Shown here: positions 24,338 through 32,936 of the stretch, in pieces | Layout: each line of letters opens with the position of its first letter | Position numbering within the stretch: position 1 is the stretch's first letter | Source of the DNA: Variovorax paradoxus NBRC 15149 | GTDB lineage: Bacteria; Pseudomonadota; Gammaproteobacteria; Burkholderiales; Burkholderiaceae_C | Reading direction: 5' to 3' | Assembly: GCF_001591365.1 (NCBI RefSeq) | Contig: NZ_BCUT01000002.1 | Span: forward strand, 682,001 to 746,000 | Length of the DNA stretch: 64,000 nt | The notes under the pieces: model-generated | What the model was told of the DNA's origin: nothing | The model's input: the letters and a program-made list of their open reading frames with translations, nothing else | The model's database searches: none | Made by a program: the position numbers and the translations under genes

Positions 24338-25150
24338 CTACGCCGGCGCCGTGCCCTTGACGGCCCAGGCGAGTGCGGCATAGGAGCGCGCGCCATCGGC
24401 TTCGCCGTCGAGGTAGGCCGCCTCGACCGCCTCGCGCAGCCTGGAGCGCGCATCCGCATCGAGCGTCGCGACGTATTCCACGCCGGGCCCGTCCTTGCCC
24501 TCGAAGGGCGCCCAGTAGTCGGCGAACGAGGCAAACTCCATCCGGATGGCGAGCGTCGTTTCTTCCACGCCCTTGAACCCCGCGTCGCGCCAGGCCCGGG
24601 CCAGTTCACCGGGCCGCGTGAGGGGCCGCGTGTAGTTGCGGGCGCGGCGGGCGCCGGCCTCGGGGTCGAGCATGGCGGCGGTGTCGAAGAACATGCGGTT
24701 GGAGACCCAGCCGCCGCGCGCATCCCACACCGCCGCACCGACCACCGCGCCGGGCCGGGCGACGCGGCGCATCTCGGCAATGGCCTTGCCCGGCTCCGGC
24801 ACGAAGTGCAGCACCAGCAGCGAGAGCACGCGGTCGAAGCTTTGCGCCGGATACGGCAGCGAACAGGCATCGCCCACCTCGAAGACGATGCGCGCATCCT
24901 CGTTGTGGCGCCTGGCATGCTCGATGTAGGGCAGCGCGATGTCCACGCCCCGCATTTCGCCGGCGCCGGTGCGGCGGGCCACGGCAAAGGTCAGGTGGCC
25001 GGTGCCGCATCCGACGTCGAGGATGCGGTCGCCGTCCGCGGTGCCGACAAAGTCGAGGAAAGGCAGCGCAAGAAGGCGGCTCCAGCGGCCCATCAGCCGT
25101 TCATAGCCGTCGCCGTCGGCGGCGACGAAGGTCGAGGACGTGGTGCTCAT
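24338..25150 (-). CDS. class I SAM-dependent methyltransferase
   Basis: 270 aa. A UbiE-like layout: DRILDVGCGTGHLTFAVARR (motif I), MRGVDIALPYIEHARR, FEVGDACSLPYPAQSFDRVLSL (motif III) and VARPGAVVGAAVWDARGG. The N-terminus DGDGYERLMGRWSRLLALPF is typical of a broad methyltransferase group in proteobacteria that methylates small metabolites. GGAGG lies 8 nt before the ATG. No pathway context is visible; neighbours are another methyltransferase and a hydrolase. Confidence 0.82.
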   Translation of the reverse strand: MSTTSSTFVAADGDGYERLMGRWSRLLALPFLDFVGTADGDRILDVGCGTGHLTFAVARRTGAGEMRGVDIALPYIEHARRHNEDARIVFEVGDACSLPYPAQSFDRVLSLLVLHFVPEPGKAIAEMRRVARPGAVVGAAVWDARGGWVSNRMFFDTAAMLDPEAGARRARNYTRPLTRPGELARAWRDAGFKGVEETTLAIRMEFASFADYWAPFEGKDGPGVEYVATLDADARSRLREAVEAAYLDGEADGARSYAALAWAVKGTAPA

Positions 25151-25251
25151 GGCAATCCCTCCGCACGGCCTGACGTATGCAAGAGTGCCGTGCAGGCCGA
25201 TGCTATGCCTCGGCCGATGGCTGCGTCAACGCCGGTGGGCCTGCCGGTTTT

Positions 25252-26337
25252 CTACAGCCCTGGTCTTGGCGCCTTTTGCAGCAGTTCCGCAAGCTGCGCC
25301 TTCCACCACGTGGCCTGGCCCGTGGTTCCGTGCCCGGTGGTTCGGTCGCTGGCCGGAATCAGGTAATAGCGGCCATTCTTCACGCGCTTCATTTCGCGTT
25401 CCATGATGCCGGTCTCAGGCGGGTTGCGTTCGTCGTCGGCCGCGTTGATGGCGAGCACGGTCGCCTGGATGCGCTCCAGCCCGGGGGACGGGTTGTAGTC
25501 GGCGGACGCCTCCCATTGGTAGAGGATGTCGTTTGCATCCGCAGTGAAGGGCGCACCCAGGCGCGTCTCCAGCAGCTTGTCGGCCTGGGCACGCGTCGGC
25601 GCGGCCTTGTACATCGCCAGGTTGCCGCCGCTGGTGGCGGTGGCGAAGAACACGGAGGCCAACTGGGCGCTGCGAGGCTGGGTGGTGTAGTTGCCGTTGT
25701 TCCACTCCGGATCCCTGCGGATGGACTCGGTCAGCAGCCGGCGCATCATCCAGTTGCGGCTGGACATCTCGGTCGGCTGGCACGCCATCGGCACCAGCGC
25801 GTCCATGGCGTCGGGGTGCTTCACGCCCCACACCCAGGCATGCATGCCTCCCATCGAATTGCCGATGATCGCCCGCAGGTGCTTGACGCCAAGGTGTTCG
25901 GTGACGAGCCGGTACTGTGCGTCCACCATGTCGTCGTAGTTGTAGCGGGGAAAGCTGGCGCGCAGGCCATCCGAGGGGCGGGCCGACTTGCCGGTTCCCA
26001 GGCCGTCGGGAATGATGATGTAGTAGCGGGTGGCATCCAGCGGCTGACCCACGCCGAACAGTTCGCCGGCAAATGCGGGCGTCAGCATGCTGGCCGCCGA
26101 GCCGGCCGTTCCATGCAGGATCAGCACCGGCTCGCCGCTGGGTGCGCCAATGGTGATGTAGTTCAGGCGCAGTTCCGGCATGACCTGGCCGGTGTGAAAG
26201 CGAAAGTCCTTGGCAATCCAGCTGCCCTCCTTCGGCGCCGGGTAGTCGGCGGCCCGGCTCGACAGGGCGAGCATCGCGAGGCAGGAGTACAGGGCGGCTC
26301 GCAAGGCGAAGCGGTTGAAGTGCGGAATGGCGGGCAT
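25252..26337 (-). CDS. secreted alpha/beta hydrolase of the homoserine acetyltransferase (MetX-like) fold
   Basis: 361 aa. A signal peptide (RAALYSCLAMLALSSRAA) precedes the core. The nucleophile is Ser161 in IIGNSMGGMHAW, with the MetX-type elbow; acid Asp is in NAADDERNPPET and His in TTGHGTTGQATWW. MetX-like hydrolases without the homoserine pocket act as esterases or acyltransferases; export to the periplasm argues against methionine biosynthesis. AAAGGAGA lies 6 nt before the ATG at 26337; the frame upstream has no similarity. It diverges from the GST gene. Confidence 0.85.
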   Translation of the reverse strand: MPAIPHFNRFALRAALYSCLAMLALSSRAADYPAPKEGSWIAKDFRFHTGQVMPELRLNYITIGAPSGEPVLILHGTAGSAASMLTPAFAGELFGVGQPLDATRYYIIIPDGLGTGKSARPSDGLRASFPRYNYDDMVDAQYRLVTEHLGVKHLRAIIGNSMGGMHAWVWGVKHPDAMDALVPMACQPTEMSSRNWMMRRLLTESIRRDPEWNNGNYTTQPRSAQLASVFFATATSGGNLAMYKAAPTRAQADKLLETRLGAPFTADANDILYQWEASADYNPSPGLERIQATVLAINAADDERNPPETGIMEREMKRVKNGRYYLIPASDRTTGHGTTGQATWWKAQLAELLQKAPRPGL

Positions 26338-26465
26338 GCGGTCTCCTTTGGTTTGAGCACAATTTACCGTGAAAGCCGCATCTGCCGCGCCGTGAACTAT
26401 CTTCCGAGCGGCCTCGCTGAGAATGGCGCCGGCGCTTCCTGCCATACGCCGAAAGGACACTCACC

Positions 26466-27119
26466 ATGACCATCACCATCACCGCGTTTGAACGCTCGCC
26501 CGATGGCGGCAAGGGCCTGGCGCGCGACACGCGCGTGCGCTGGGCGCTGGAAGAAGCCGGCCTGCCCTACCAGGTGCGCCTGGTGTCCTTCCGCGCGATG
26601 AAGGAGGCCGCGCATCTGGCGCTGAATCCCTTCGGCCAGATCCCCACCTATGAGGAAGGCGAGCTCGCGCTGTTCGAGACCGGCGCCATCGTGATGCACA
26701 TCGCAGAGCGCCACCCGGGCCTGTTCCCCGCCGATGCCAACGCAAGGGCGCGCGCCATCACGTGGATGTTCGCGGCACTCAATACGGTCGAGCTTCCCAT
26801 CCTCGAACTCGTCACGGTCAAGCTGATGGAGGGCGACAAGCCCTGGAAGGCCGAGCGCATGCCCCTCGTGGAAGACCGGGTGCGCGCCCGAATGAACCAG
26901 CTGTCCGCGCGCCTGGGAGATGCGGAATGGCTCGACGGCGGCTTCAGCGCGGGCGACCTGCTGATGGTGTCGGTGCTGCTGCGGCTTCGGCCCTCCGGCC
27001 TGCTGAACGAGTTTCCCAGCCTGGCCGCCTATGTCGCTCGCGGCGAAGCGCGGCCGGCCTACCAGCGGGCATTCGCCGCGCAGCTGGCGGTCAACGCTGC
27101 GCCGTTGCCGGCGAGCTGA
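26466..27119 (+). CDS. glutathione S-transferase
   Basis: 217 aa. The thioredoxin-like N-terminal domain has RVRWALEEAGLPYQVRLV, the cis-Pro in NPFGQIPTYEEGELALFETGAIVMHIAE, and the C-terminal helical domain has WLDGGFSAGDLLMVSVLLRL (N-capping box). It conjugates or reduces substrates with glutathione in the cytosol. The His/Asp-rich start MTITITAFERSP follows GGAC at 5-6 nt; it diverges from the hydrolase gene. The catalytic residue is likely Ser11. Confidence 0.9.
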   Translation: MTITITAFERSPDGGKGLARDTRVRWALEEAGLPYQVRLVSFRAMKEAAHLALNPFGQIPTYEEGELALFETGAIVMHIAERHPGLFPADANARARAITWMFAALNTVELPILELVTVKLMEGDKPWKAERMPLVEDRVRARMNQLSARLGDAEWLDGGFSAGDLLMVSVLLRLRPSGLLNEFPSLAAYVARGEARPAYQRAFAAQLAVNAAPLPAS

Positions 27120-27695
27120 CCTGGAAGGCTGCGTCAACTTGTCGCCGCCAGTTCTGATGGTCTTCTCGCTTTCGAAAGCACTTGCCACCAGGAACAATTT
27201 CCAATGCTGACGCAGACACTGCAAGACGGGCCGCCTAGAGAGCGAATTGCGACAAGTGGCATGCGCGGCTCTGCGGCCTGCGCGCTCCGTCGAGCACAAG
27301 AAGGCATTAGTGCCTTGCGGATTCGAAGGACGGCAATGGGCCTGAAGCTCTGGACGTTGCGACCGGCTACGGTCGGCCAGAACCGGCCGTACGGCTCCGA
27401 GGCAGAATGCACCCGATAGCAGTCATAGAAGGCGACGCAAGACGCGATGCCGGTTCACGAGGAGCGCTGATGGCAGTCGGAGTAACGGCGAGCCTTGGCA
27501 ACTACTTCGTGTCGAGCACCGGAGGCGACGTGTTCCAAATACTCGAGGAGGCCCTGGCCGCCTCTGCTGAGGAAAAGCAAGATGCTGTTCTCCAGTAACG
27601 TGCTTCAGCCGGCCATATGCAGTCATTCAGCCAATTGCCACCAATTCCGCGAGACCGGTCGTTCGCGGCGCATGCCAATCTAGAAGCCTTCGAAA
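27120..27695. other. gene-poor stretch, probable decayed sequence
   Basis: 576 bp without a convincing gene. Codon use is not that of the neighbours, and several GC-rich inverted segments occur (for example ggCCGGCTACGGTCGGcc and cagaaCCGGCCGTACGGct near 27365-27390). A 42-codon frame at 27470-27598 (MAVGVTASLGNYFVSSTGGD...) has GAGGAG 7 nt before its ATG and an acidic C-terminus; it could be a small protein but I see no relative. The stretch starts an accessory patch of lower GC that extends to about 29490. Confidence 0.4.
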
Positions 27696-28298
27696 ATGCC
27701 TCCATCAACTGAAGCCCTGCAACGACTGAGCGACTTCGCCTCTGGCAAAACCCCGGTGCCTGAGTTCGAGCAACAGCTCTACAACGATCCGGAGATTGAA
27801 ACATTGCTCTCGGCAGAGAGCGCTCCCCGATTTTGCCAAACGGGGACAACGCTGTTCCACTACCTGATTGGAATCGACCTCAGCGACCCAGGCCACGTGC
27901 TCAGCGCAAAGGACGTGTTGGTCTCGTTGCTCCAGAAGCACGGAATGACGACAACGCTGGACGGGGCCGCAACGGCGGAATATGCGCTGCTGCTCGATGC
28001 CCAGCCGCGCTGGCTGGACGCGGACGTCAAGTTCCTTGCCTCGTTACTCGCTGCCGCGCCATGTCTACCTTCCAAACAGAGAAAGGCATGGCTGCGCCAG
28101 AGAATCTTGGAGCTGTTCAAGTACGCCAAGCAGCCCCCGCGCTGGTTGCAGTCTCCAGCGTGGCCCATCGGAGATGCTGGCCCTTTGGTCTTCTTGGGGC
28201 AGTTTCCTGTCGCCGACTACTTTCATGACGAGGCGGCGGTGTATGTTTTTCATGACCCGGCGAAGAACGCGTTCACAACTCTCGTTCAGCACTGCTGA
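27696..28298 (+). CDS. hypothetical protein, possibly an immunity-type protein
   Basis: 200 aa, not recognised with certainty. It has no signal peptide or membrane segment; the N-terminal half is helical (TEALQRLSDFASGKTPVPEFEQQL, LFHYLIGIDLSDPGHVLSAK), and the last 50 residues read PPRWLQSPAWPIGDAGPLVFLGQFPVADYF and AAVYVFHDPAKN, in short pieces. The W-P-I ... PLVFLGQ ... YVF pattern is common in cytosolic proteins that act as immunity factors for polymorphic toxins, but no toxin gene is next to it. GC content is visibly below that of the flanking catabolic genes. It could be an orphan immunity gene kept after loss or at distance from its toxin. Confidence 0.6.
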   Translation: MPPSTEALQRLSDFASGKTPVPEFEQQLYNDPEIETLLSAESAPRFCQTGTTLFHYLIGIDLSDPGHVLSAKDVLVSLLQKHGMTTTLDGAATAEYALLLDAQPRWLDADVKFLASLLAAAPCLPSKQRKAWLRQRILELFKYAKQPPRWLQSPAWPIGDAGPLVFLGQFPVADYFHDEAAVYVFHDPAKNAFTTLVQHC

Positions 28299-28370
28299 GT
28301 TCGCGGCATGAGGACGATCACCAAGACGCCTCCTCACGGCCAACTGCAGGCCTTCGAGAGGCGGGGCTAA

Positions 28371-28937
28371 ATGACAGCGAACTTGGTGGGGAGGAGTGAC
28401 GTGAAGTTGATGCAAAGAAACACTGAAATGCAGGTAGTCAAAGCGACAGTGGGCTATGCGGCTGAAATCGTCTCCGTGTTGACGGACGCGACGAAATACA
28501 AACTTCAGCGCGGCGATTTCGCCTGGGGCAGCCGCGGTCCAAGCGAGCAAGAGGTGCTGGAGCAAATCAACAGAGAGGAAATGTACGTCGTCCTGAGCGA
28601 CTGCGATGTCGTCGGCACCTTCCGCCTCCAGTGGGACGATGAGCACTATTGGGGGAAGCAGCCGCCGGTGGCGGCCTACATGCACGGGCTCGCCGTCAAG
28701 GAAAGCGCTCACGGCAAAGCTGTAGGCGCGGACGTTCTGACTTGGACTGTTCAGGAGGCAGCCCGGCAGGGCCGGCAGTATCTTCGGCTGGACTGCGATG
28801 AGAAGAACTTCGCCCTTTGCCGCTACTACGAGAGACGAGGATTCATTCAAGTCGGCGAACGGGCTCTACAAAGTGGCTACGTAGCAGCGCTTTACCAGTG
28901 CGAGACTGGCCTCAAAAATGAAAGCACAGCCGCATGA
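28371..28937 (+). CDS. GNAT-family N-acetyltransferase
   Basis: 188 aa. The acetyl-CoA loop is AVKESAHGKAVGADVLTWTVQEA, followed by LRLDCDEKNFALCRYYERRGFIQVGER, the standard C-terminal GNAT strand-turn. It transfers an acetyl group to an unknown amine. The ATG at 28371 directly follows the TAA of a 20-codon micro-frame (28308-28370); a start at the in-frame GTG/ATG near 28401-28410 is also possible. It lies in the accessory patch beside the immunity-like gene. Confidence 0.8.
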   Translation: MTANLVGRSDVKLMQRNTEMQVVKATVGYAAEIVSVLTDATKYKLQRGDFAWGSRGPSEQEVLEQINREEMYVVLSDCDVVGTFRLQWDDEHYWGKQPPVAAYMHGLAVKESAHGKAVGADVLTWTVQEAARQGRQYLRLDCDEKNFALCRYYERRGFIQVGERALQSGYVAALYQCETGLKNESTAA

Positions 28938-29491
28938 GCGCCTGATGGAACGACCGCTTCGGAGTATTCAGCAGGACCGCAGTGGGCCTGGCCCAGTCTT
29001 TCAGTTCTCCAGAAAGCCGTCGGTCGATTCGGCCGCCCACCATCTACCTCGAGAGCCTGACCAAGAGACCGGGTGCGGGCGTGGGCAGTACGCCTTCGAC
29101 GTCCGCCCTAGAGCGCATCGAACTCCTTGGCTGGTTGGATCACCTGCAGGATTCACACCATCTCCAGCGCCTCTGCAGAATCACCTCAGGCCTTCTCGAA
29201 AGCCGGCCTGCCGATGGCCGCGCCGAGCAGCAGTGCCGCGACTTTGGATGTGATGTTGCCGTTCACCGGCGGCTCCTTGCACCCTCTTGCGCGGCTACTG
29301 TGAACTCGAGGACCTCCGGTGCATCGGCTTTTGGGTGGGTGCCGCGGCATCGTCGCGCCAGCGCGTGGTTAGCCACCCATGACAAAACGCCTGGGCAGAA
29401 ATAGGACAAAGCGCCCATGCGCGGTCCGGAACCGATCGCTACCGTGGTGCCATGCCTGCTTCGGCATGAACGCCAAACCGGGGGCCAGCCA
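28938..29491. other. gene-poor stretch upstream of a cytochrome c gene
   Basis: 554 bp with no recognisable gene. On the minus strand a 26-codon frame (29266-29186, GTG start with AAGGAG 6 nt upstream, NITSKVAALLLGAAIG) looks like a truncated signal-peptide-like relic. CATGCC-tgcttc-GGCATG at 29451-29468 is a perfect 6-bp hairpin 24 bp before the cytochrome c ATG. Open frames over 28918-29404 have codon use unlike real genes here. Confidence 0.4.
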
Positions 29492-30025
29492 ATGAAGAAT
29501 CGCATGAGTCCACATGCCGCCCTGATGGCTCGCCCGGTTCGCCGCGTCGCGCGCGCCACCGCCGTGTTGACCGTCCTCCTGTCCTCAGCCCTGGCAGGGG
29601 CGCAAACAGCCAGCAGCCAGAAGGCAGACAAGGGCGAGATCCAGCGCGGCCGCTATCTGGTGATGGTCGCGGGCTGCAATGATTGCCACACGCCCGGCTA
29701 CGCCGCAAAGAACGGTGAGGTGGATGAAAAGCTGTGGTTGACGGGCGACGCCCTGGGCTGGTCCGGCCCTTGGGGCACGACGTATCCGGTCAACCTGCGC
29801 TTGTTCATGGCCGACATGAGCAAGCAGCAGTGGGTGAAGCATGCTCGCACCATGACACCCCGCCCGCCCATGCCATGGTTCAACGTGCGCCCGATGACGG
29901 ACGCGGACTTGAAGGCCATCTACGCCTACACCCGCTCGCTGGGCCGCGGTGGCGACCCGGCGCCCGCTTTCGTACCGCCGGGTGCCAACAAGCCTGGCGG
30001 CCCGTTGGTGCAGTTCCCCGGATGA
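29492..30025 (+). CDS. monohaem cytochrome c
   Basis: 177 aa. A signal peptide (RRVARATAVLTVLLSSALAGAQ) is followed by GRYLVMVAGCNDCHTPGYAA, the single CxxCH haem-binding site, and a Met-containing segment MTPRPPMPWFNVRPMTDAD that can provide the distal ligand. MTDADLKAIYAYTRSLG is the usual C-terminal helix. It would carry electrons in the periplasm for an unknown dehydrogenase. The ATG at 29492 fits the signal peptide; the longer frame from 29417 has no family support. It faces the LysR gene tail to tail. Confidence 0.85.
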   Translation: MKNRMSPHAALMARPVRRVARATAVLTVLLSSALAGAQTASSQKADKGEIQRGRYLVMVAGCNDCHTPGYAAKNGEVDEKLWLTGDALGWSGPWGTTYPVNLRLFMADMSKQQWVKHARTMTPRPPMPWFNVRPMTDADLKAIYAYTRSLGRGGDPAPAFVPPGANKPGGPLVQFPG

Positions 30026-30046
30026 CCGGTCTGGATCGGCGCAGAC

Positions 30047-30973
30047 TCACTTGCCCACCGCCGCCATCCCGCCTGTCACCAGCGGCGAGTCTTGAAAAGC
30101 ATCGACCAGGAAGTCGACCATCATCCGCACCTTGGCGCTGAGATGTCGACGGCTTGCATAGATTGCCAGGATGTCGACGGGCGGCATGTGATAACCAGGC
30201 ATGACCTCGACCAATCGACCAGCCCGCACATCCTCGCCAATCACGAAGCTCGGTTGCCAGATGACGCCGGCACCAGCGAGCGCCGCGGCGCGGGCGGTTT
30301 CGCCATTGTTGGCGCGCAAGGCCCAGCGCACGCGCACGGATTCCAGTGTTCCGCCGGGGCCGGCAAACTGCCACTCGTCGGAGGTCGCACCGTAGGTGTA
30401 GCCCAGGCACGGATGCCGCGAAAGGTCCGCCGGCATCTCGGGCATGCCATGGGCCGCAAGGTAGCCGGGCGAGGCACAGACCAGGTTCTGCGAGCGGCCC
30501 AGGCGGCGCGCGATATGGTTGCCCGAGGTGGTGCGCGAGATGCGGATGGCCAGGTCGTAGCCCTCTTCGACGATGTCGACCACGCGGTCGATGAGCGCGA
30601 TGTCGAGCTCGACGTCGGGGTACTTCGCCATGAACTTCGGCCACAGCGGCGCCAGCACGAGGCTGCCGAAGCTCAGCGGCGCGTTGATGCGCAGGCGCCC
30701 GCGCGGCTGCAATGACGCGGTGGTCGCCAGGGCCTCGGTCTCCGCCACCTCTTCGAGGATCGATTTCGCCCGGTCGAAGAGCGCTTCGCCCCCTTCGGTG
30801 AGCGACAGGCGCCGCGACGTGCGGTTCATGAGCCGCGTGCGCAGGTGGGCTTCCAGCTCATTGACGTAGCGCGTCACGTTGGCCGGCGAGGTGTCCAGCG
30901 CGTCGGCCGCCTTCGTGAAGCTGCCCCGCGCCACCACGGTGACAAACACCTCGTACGCACGCAATCGGTCCAT
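30047..30973 (-). CDS. LysR-family transcriptional regulator
   Basis: 308 aa. The N-terminal HTH is YEVFVTVVARGSFTKAADAL and RYVNELEAHLRTRLMNRTSR; the rest is a substrate-binding effector domain. The RLRINAPLSFGSLVLAPLWP and LDIALIDRVVDIVEEGYDLAIRI stretches place it in the common subgroup that governs a divergent oxidoreductase or hydrolase. The ATG at 30973 is preferred over 30991 because GGAAG lies 6 nt before it. Two palindromes in the gap to the hydrolase gene are likely its sites. Confidence 0.92.
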   Translation of the reverse strand: MDRLRAYEVFVTVVARGSFTKAADALDTSPANVTRYVNELEAHLRTRLMNRTSRRLSLTEGGEALFDRAKSILEEVAETEALATTASLQPRGRLRINAPLSFGSLVLAPLWPKFMAKYPDVELDIALIDRVVDIVEEGYDLAIRISRTTSGNHIARRLGRSQNLVCASPGYLAAHGMPEMPADLSRHPCLGYTYGATSDEWQFAGPGGTLESVRVRWALRANNGETARAAALAGAGVIWQPSFVIGEDVRAGRLVEVMPGYHMPPVDILAIYASRRHLSAKVRMMVDFLVDAFQDSPLVTGGMAAVGK

Positions 30974-30987
30974 GGGCCCACTTCCAA

Positions 30988-31008
30988 TCATTCATAAAAG
31001 CTGAATGA
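30988..31008. promoter_or_regulatory. perfect 7-bp inverted repeat, probable LysR operator 1
   Basis: TCATTCA-taaaagc-TGAATGA is a perfect 7-bp inverted repeat just upstream of the LysR start. Its TTCA/TGAA half-sites recur in the second palindrome at 31044-31058. The position suggests autoregulation. Confidence 0.6.
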
Positions 31009-31043
31009 GTAAACCACTTTTGGGCTCTTTCTGGAAGTGAAGC

Positions 31044-31058
31044 TGAATCATAAATTCA
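31044..31058. promoter_or_regulatory. inverted repeat TGAAT-N5-ATTCA, probable LysR operator 2
   Basis: TGAAT-cataa-ATTCA has perfect 5-bp arms of the same TGAA/TTCA type as the site at 30988. It lies 33 bp before the hydrolase ATG and 38 bp from the edge of the first site, consistent with a LysR tetramer bridging both. Confidence 0.5.
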
Positions 31059-31091
31059 CCTCACCCCAACACCAACAGAAAGGAAAACCCC

Positions 31092-32057
31092 ATGACCGAC
31101 ACCGATCTCAGCTCCGCCGCCCCCTCTGCGCCCACCCGCCGCGCCCTGCTTGGCGGCGCCGTCGCCGTGGGCGCCACCCTGGCCATGGGCCGCGCCGCAC
31201 ACGCGGCACCCGCCGCCAACGCGGTGCCGGGCTTCCGCTCGGGCAGCGCGGAGGTGAACGGCACCCGCATTCACTACCGCATCGGCGGCAGCGGGCCAGC
31301 CGTCGTGCTGCTGCACGGCTATGCCGAGACCGGGCACATGTGGAACCCGCTGATGCCGCTTCTGGCCAGGACGCACACCGTGGTCGTGCCCGATCTTCGG
31401 GGTGCCGGCGATTCCTCGAAGCCCGAGACAGGCTATGGCAAGAAGAACATGGCTGTCGACATCCACGAGCTTGTGCGCTCGCTCGGCATTCGCAGCGTCA
31501 GCATCGTCGGCCACGACATCGGCCTGATGGTGGCCTACGCATATGCCGCGCAGTTTCCTTCGGAGACCGACAAGGTGGTGCTCATGGACGCCTTCCTGCC
31601 CGGCATCGGCGAATGGCAAAACGTCTGGCTCCTGCGCGACCTGTGGCATTTCCATTTCCACGGCGCGACGCCGCTGGCGCTCGTGAAAGGACGCGAGCGC
31701 ATCTATTTCGAGCACTTCTGGAACGACTTTGCGGCCGACCCCAAGCACTCGGTGCCCGAAGCCGACCGCCAGTTCTATGCCAGGGCCTACGCGCAACCCG
31801 GTGGCATGCGTGCAGGGTTTGAATATTTCAAGGCTTTCGAGCAGGATGCGGCCGAGTTCGCCGAACTGGGCAAGACGCCGCTGCCCATGCCGATGCTGGT
31901 GCTCTCCGGTGAAAAAGCCGGCGGTACCTTCCTGATCGAGCAGGGAAAGATGGTTGCGACCAACGTGCAGGGCGTCCTCGTCAAAGGCTCCGGGCATTGG
32001 TTGATGGAAGAGGCGCCAGAGCAGGTCATTCCGGCATTGATCAATTTCCTGGGCTAG
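31092..32057 (+). CDS. exported alpha/beta hydrolase of the epoxide hydrolase / haloalkane dehalogenase group
   Basis: 321 aa. A Tat-type leader (PTRRALLGGAVAVGATLAMGRAAHA) precedes the hydrolase core. The nucleophile is Asp142 in SIVGHDIGLMVAYAYA, the oxyanion HGY is in VVLLHGYAETGHMW, and the general base His302 is in GSGHWLMEEAP. An Asp nucleophile indicates an epoxide hydrolase, dehalogenase or fluoroacetate-type enzyme rather than an esterase. AAAGGAAAA lies upstream of the ATG. It shares its transcript with the SDR gene 30 bp downstream and is likely controlled by the divergent LysR protein. Confidence 0.88.
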   Translation: MTDTDLSSAAPSAPTRRALLGGAVAVGATLAMGRAAHAAPAANAVPGFRSGSAEVNGTRIHYRIGGSGPAVVLLHGYAETGHMWNPLMPLLARTHTVVVPDLRGAGDSSKPETGYGKKNMAVDIHELVRSLGIRSVSIVGHDIGLMVAYAYAAQFPSETDKVVLMDAFLPGIGEWQNVWLLRDLWHFHFHGATPLALVKGRERIYFEHFWNDFAADPKHSVPEADRQFYARAYAQPGGMRAGFEYFKAFEQDAAEFAELGKTPLPMPMLVLSGEKAGGTFLIEQGKMVATNVQGVLVKGSGHWLMEEAPEQVIPALINFLG

Positions 32058-32087
32058 CGGAAAAGCTGCCAAACCTGGAGAACCAAG

Positions 32088-32879
32088 ATGGACCTGCAAC
32101 TCGATGGAAAGCTCGCCCTGGTGAGCGGAAGCACCGCCGGCATCGGCTTTGCAATTGCGCGCACGCTGGCCCAGGAGGGCGCAAGCGTGATCGTGAACGG
32201 CAGATCGCAGGCAGCGGTCGACGAGGCGGTGGACCGCATCCGCTCGGAAACGCAAGGCACGGTGCTCGGTTATGCCGGGGACCTCAGCCGGGCCGACGCT
32301 GCCGAGGAAGCCGTGCGTCGCCACCCCGGCATCGGCATCCTCGTGAACAACCTCGGCATCTTCGAGGCCAAGGCCTTCGAAGATATTCCCGATGAAGACT
32401 GGCAGCGCTTCTTCGACATCAACGTGCTGAGCGGCGTTCGTCTCGCGCGCCTGGTGCTGCCGGAGATGAAGCGCGCGAACTGGGGCCGGATCATCTTCAT
32501 CTCCAGTGAAAGCGCGGTGCAGATCCCGACCGAGATGATTCACTACGGCATGACGAAGACCGCGCAACTCGCGGTGTCGCGCGGTCTTGCGGAATCGCTC
32601 GCCGGCACCCACATCACGGTGAACAGCGTACTTCCGGGCCCGACCAGATCACGCGGCGTCGGCGACTTCGTGGAAGGCATGGCGCGCTCGAGCGACAAGA
32701 GCTTCGAGCAGGTCGAGGCAGAGTTCTTCGACCACGTCCGCCCGACCTCGCTGATCAAGCGCTTCGCTTCGCCGCAGGAGGTGGCCTCGCTCGTGGCCTA
32801 CGTGGCAAGTCCGCTCGCGTCGGCGACCACGGGTGCGGCCCTGCGCGTCGACGGCGGTGTCGTCAAGAGCGCCTTCTGA
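32088..32879 (+). CDS. SDR-family oxidoreductase
   Basis: 263 aa. The cofactor loop SGSTAGIGFAIARTLA, NNLGIFEAK, the Ser in IFISSESAV and the YGMTK catalytic Tyr/Lys are complete; the R after the second strand (VNGRSQ) favours NADP. It resembles 3-oxoacyl-reductase-like oxidoreductases of unknown substrate. It follows the Asp-type hydrolase by 30 bp and probably acts on the alcohol it makes. The SD is GGAGA before ATG 32088. Confidence 0.9.
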   Translation: MDLQLDGKLALVSGSTAGIGFAIARTLAQEGASVIVNGRSQAAVDEAVDRIRSETQGTVLGYAGDLSRADAAEEAVRRHPGIGILVNNLGIFEAKAFEDIPDEDWQRFFDINVLSGVRLARLVLPEMKRANWGRIIFISSESAVQIPTEMIHYGMTKTAQLAVSRGLAESLAGTHITVNSVLPGPTRSRGVGDFVEGMARSSDKSFEQVEAEFFDHVRPTSLIKRFASPQEVASLVAYVASPLASATTGAALRVDGGVVKSAF

Positions 32880-32909
32880 CGAGGGCGCGATCGAAGCTCA
32901 ACGGCTGGG

Positions 32910-32922
32910 CGCCTTGAAGGCG
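32910..32922. terminator. short hairpin between convergent genes
   Basis: CGCCTT-g-AAGGCG is a perfect 6-bp inverted repeat with a one-base centre in the 57-bp gap between the SDR stop and the WGR/DUF4303 stop. It has no U-tract; the loop is too tight for a good hairpin, so it may equally be a protein site. Confidence 0.25.
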
Positions 32923-32936
32923 ATTCCAATCGCAGC

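Noticed and set aside
28308..28370. 20-codon micro-frame whose TAA abuts the GNAT ATG
   Set aside because: No Shine-Dalgarno sequence and no leader-peptide features; probably chance. Mentioned only in the GNAT entry.
28918..29404. Two overlapping open frames of 111 and 140 codons
   Set aside because: Codon use and amino-acid composition do not resemble real genes here, they overlap each other in different frames, and no motif is seen.
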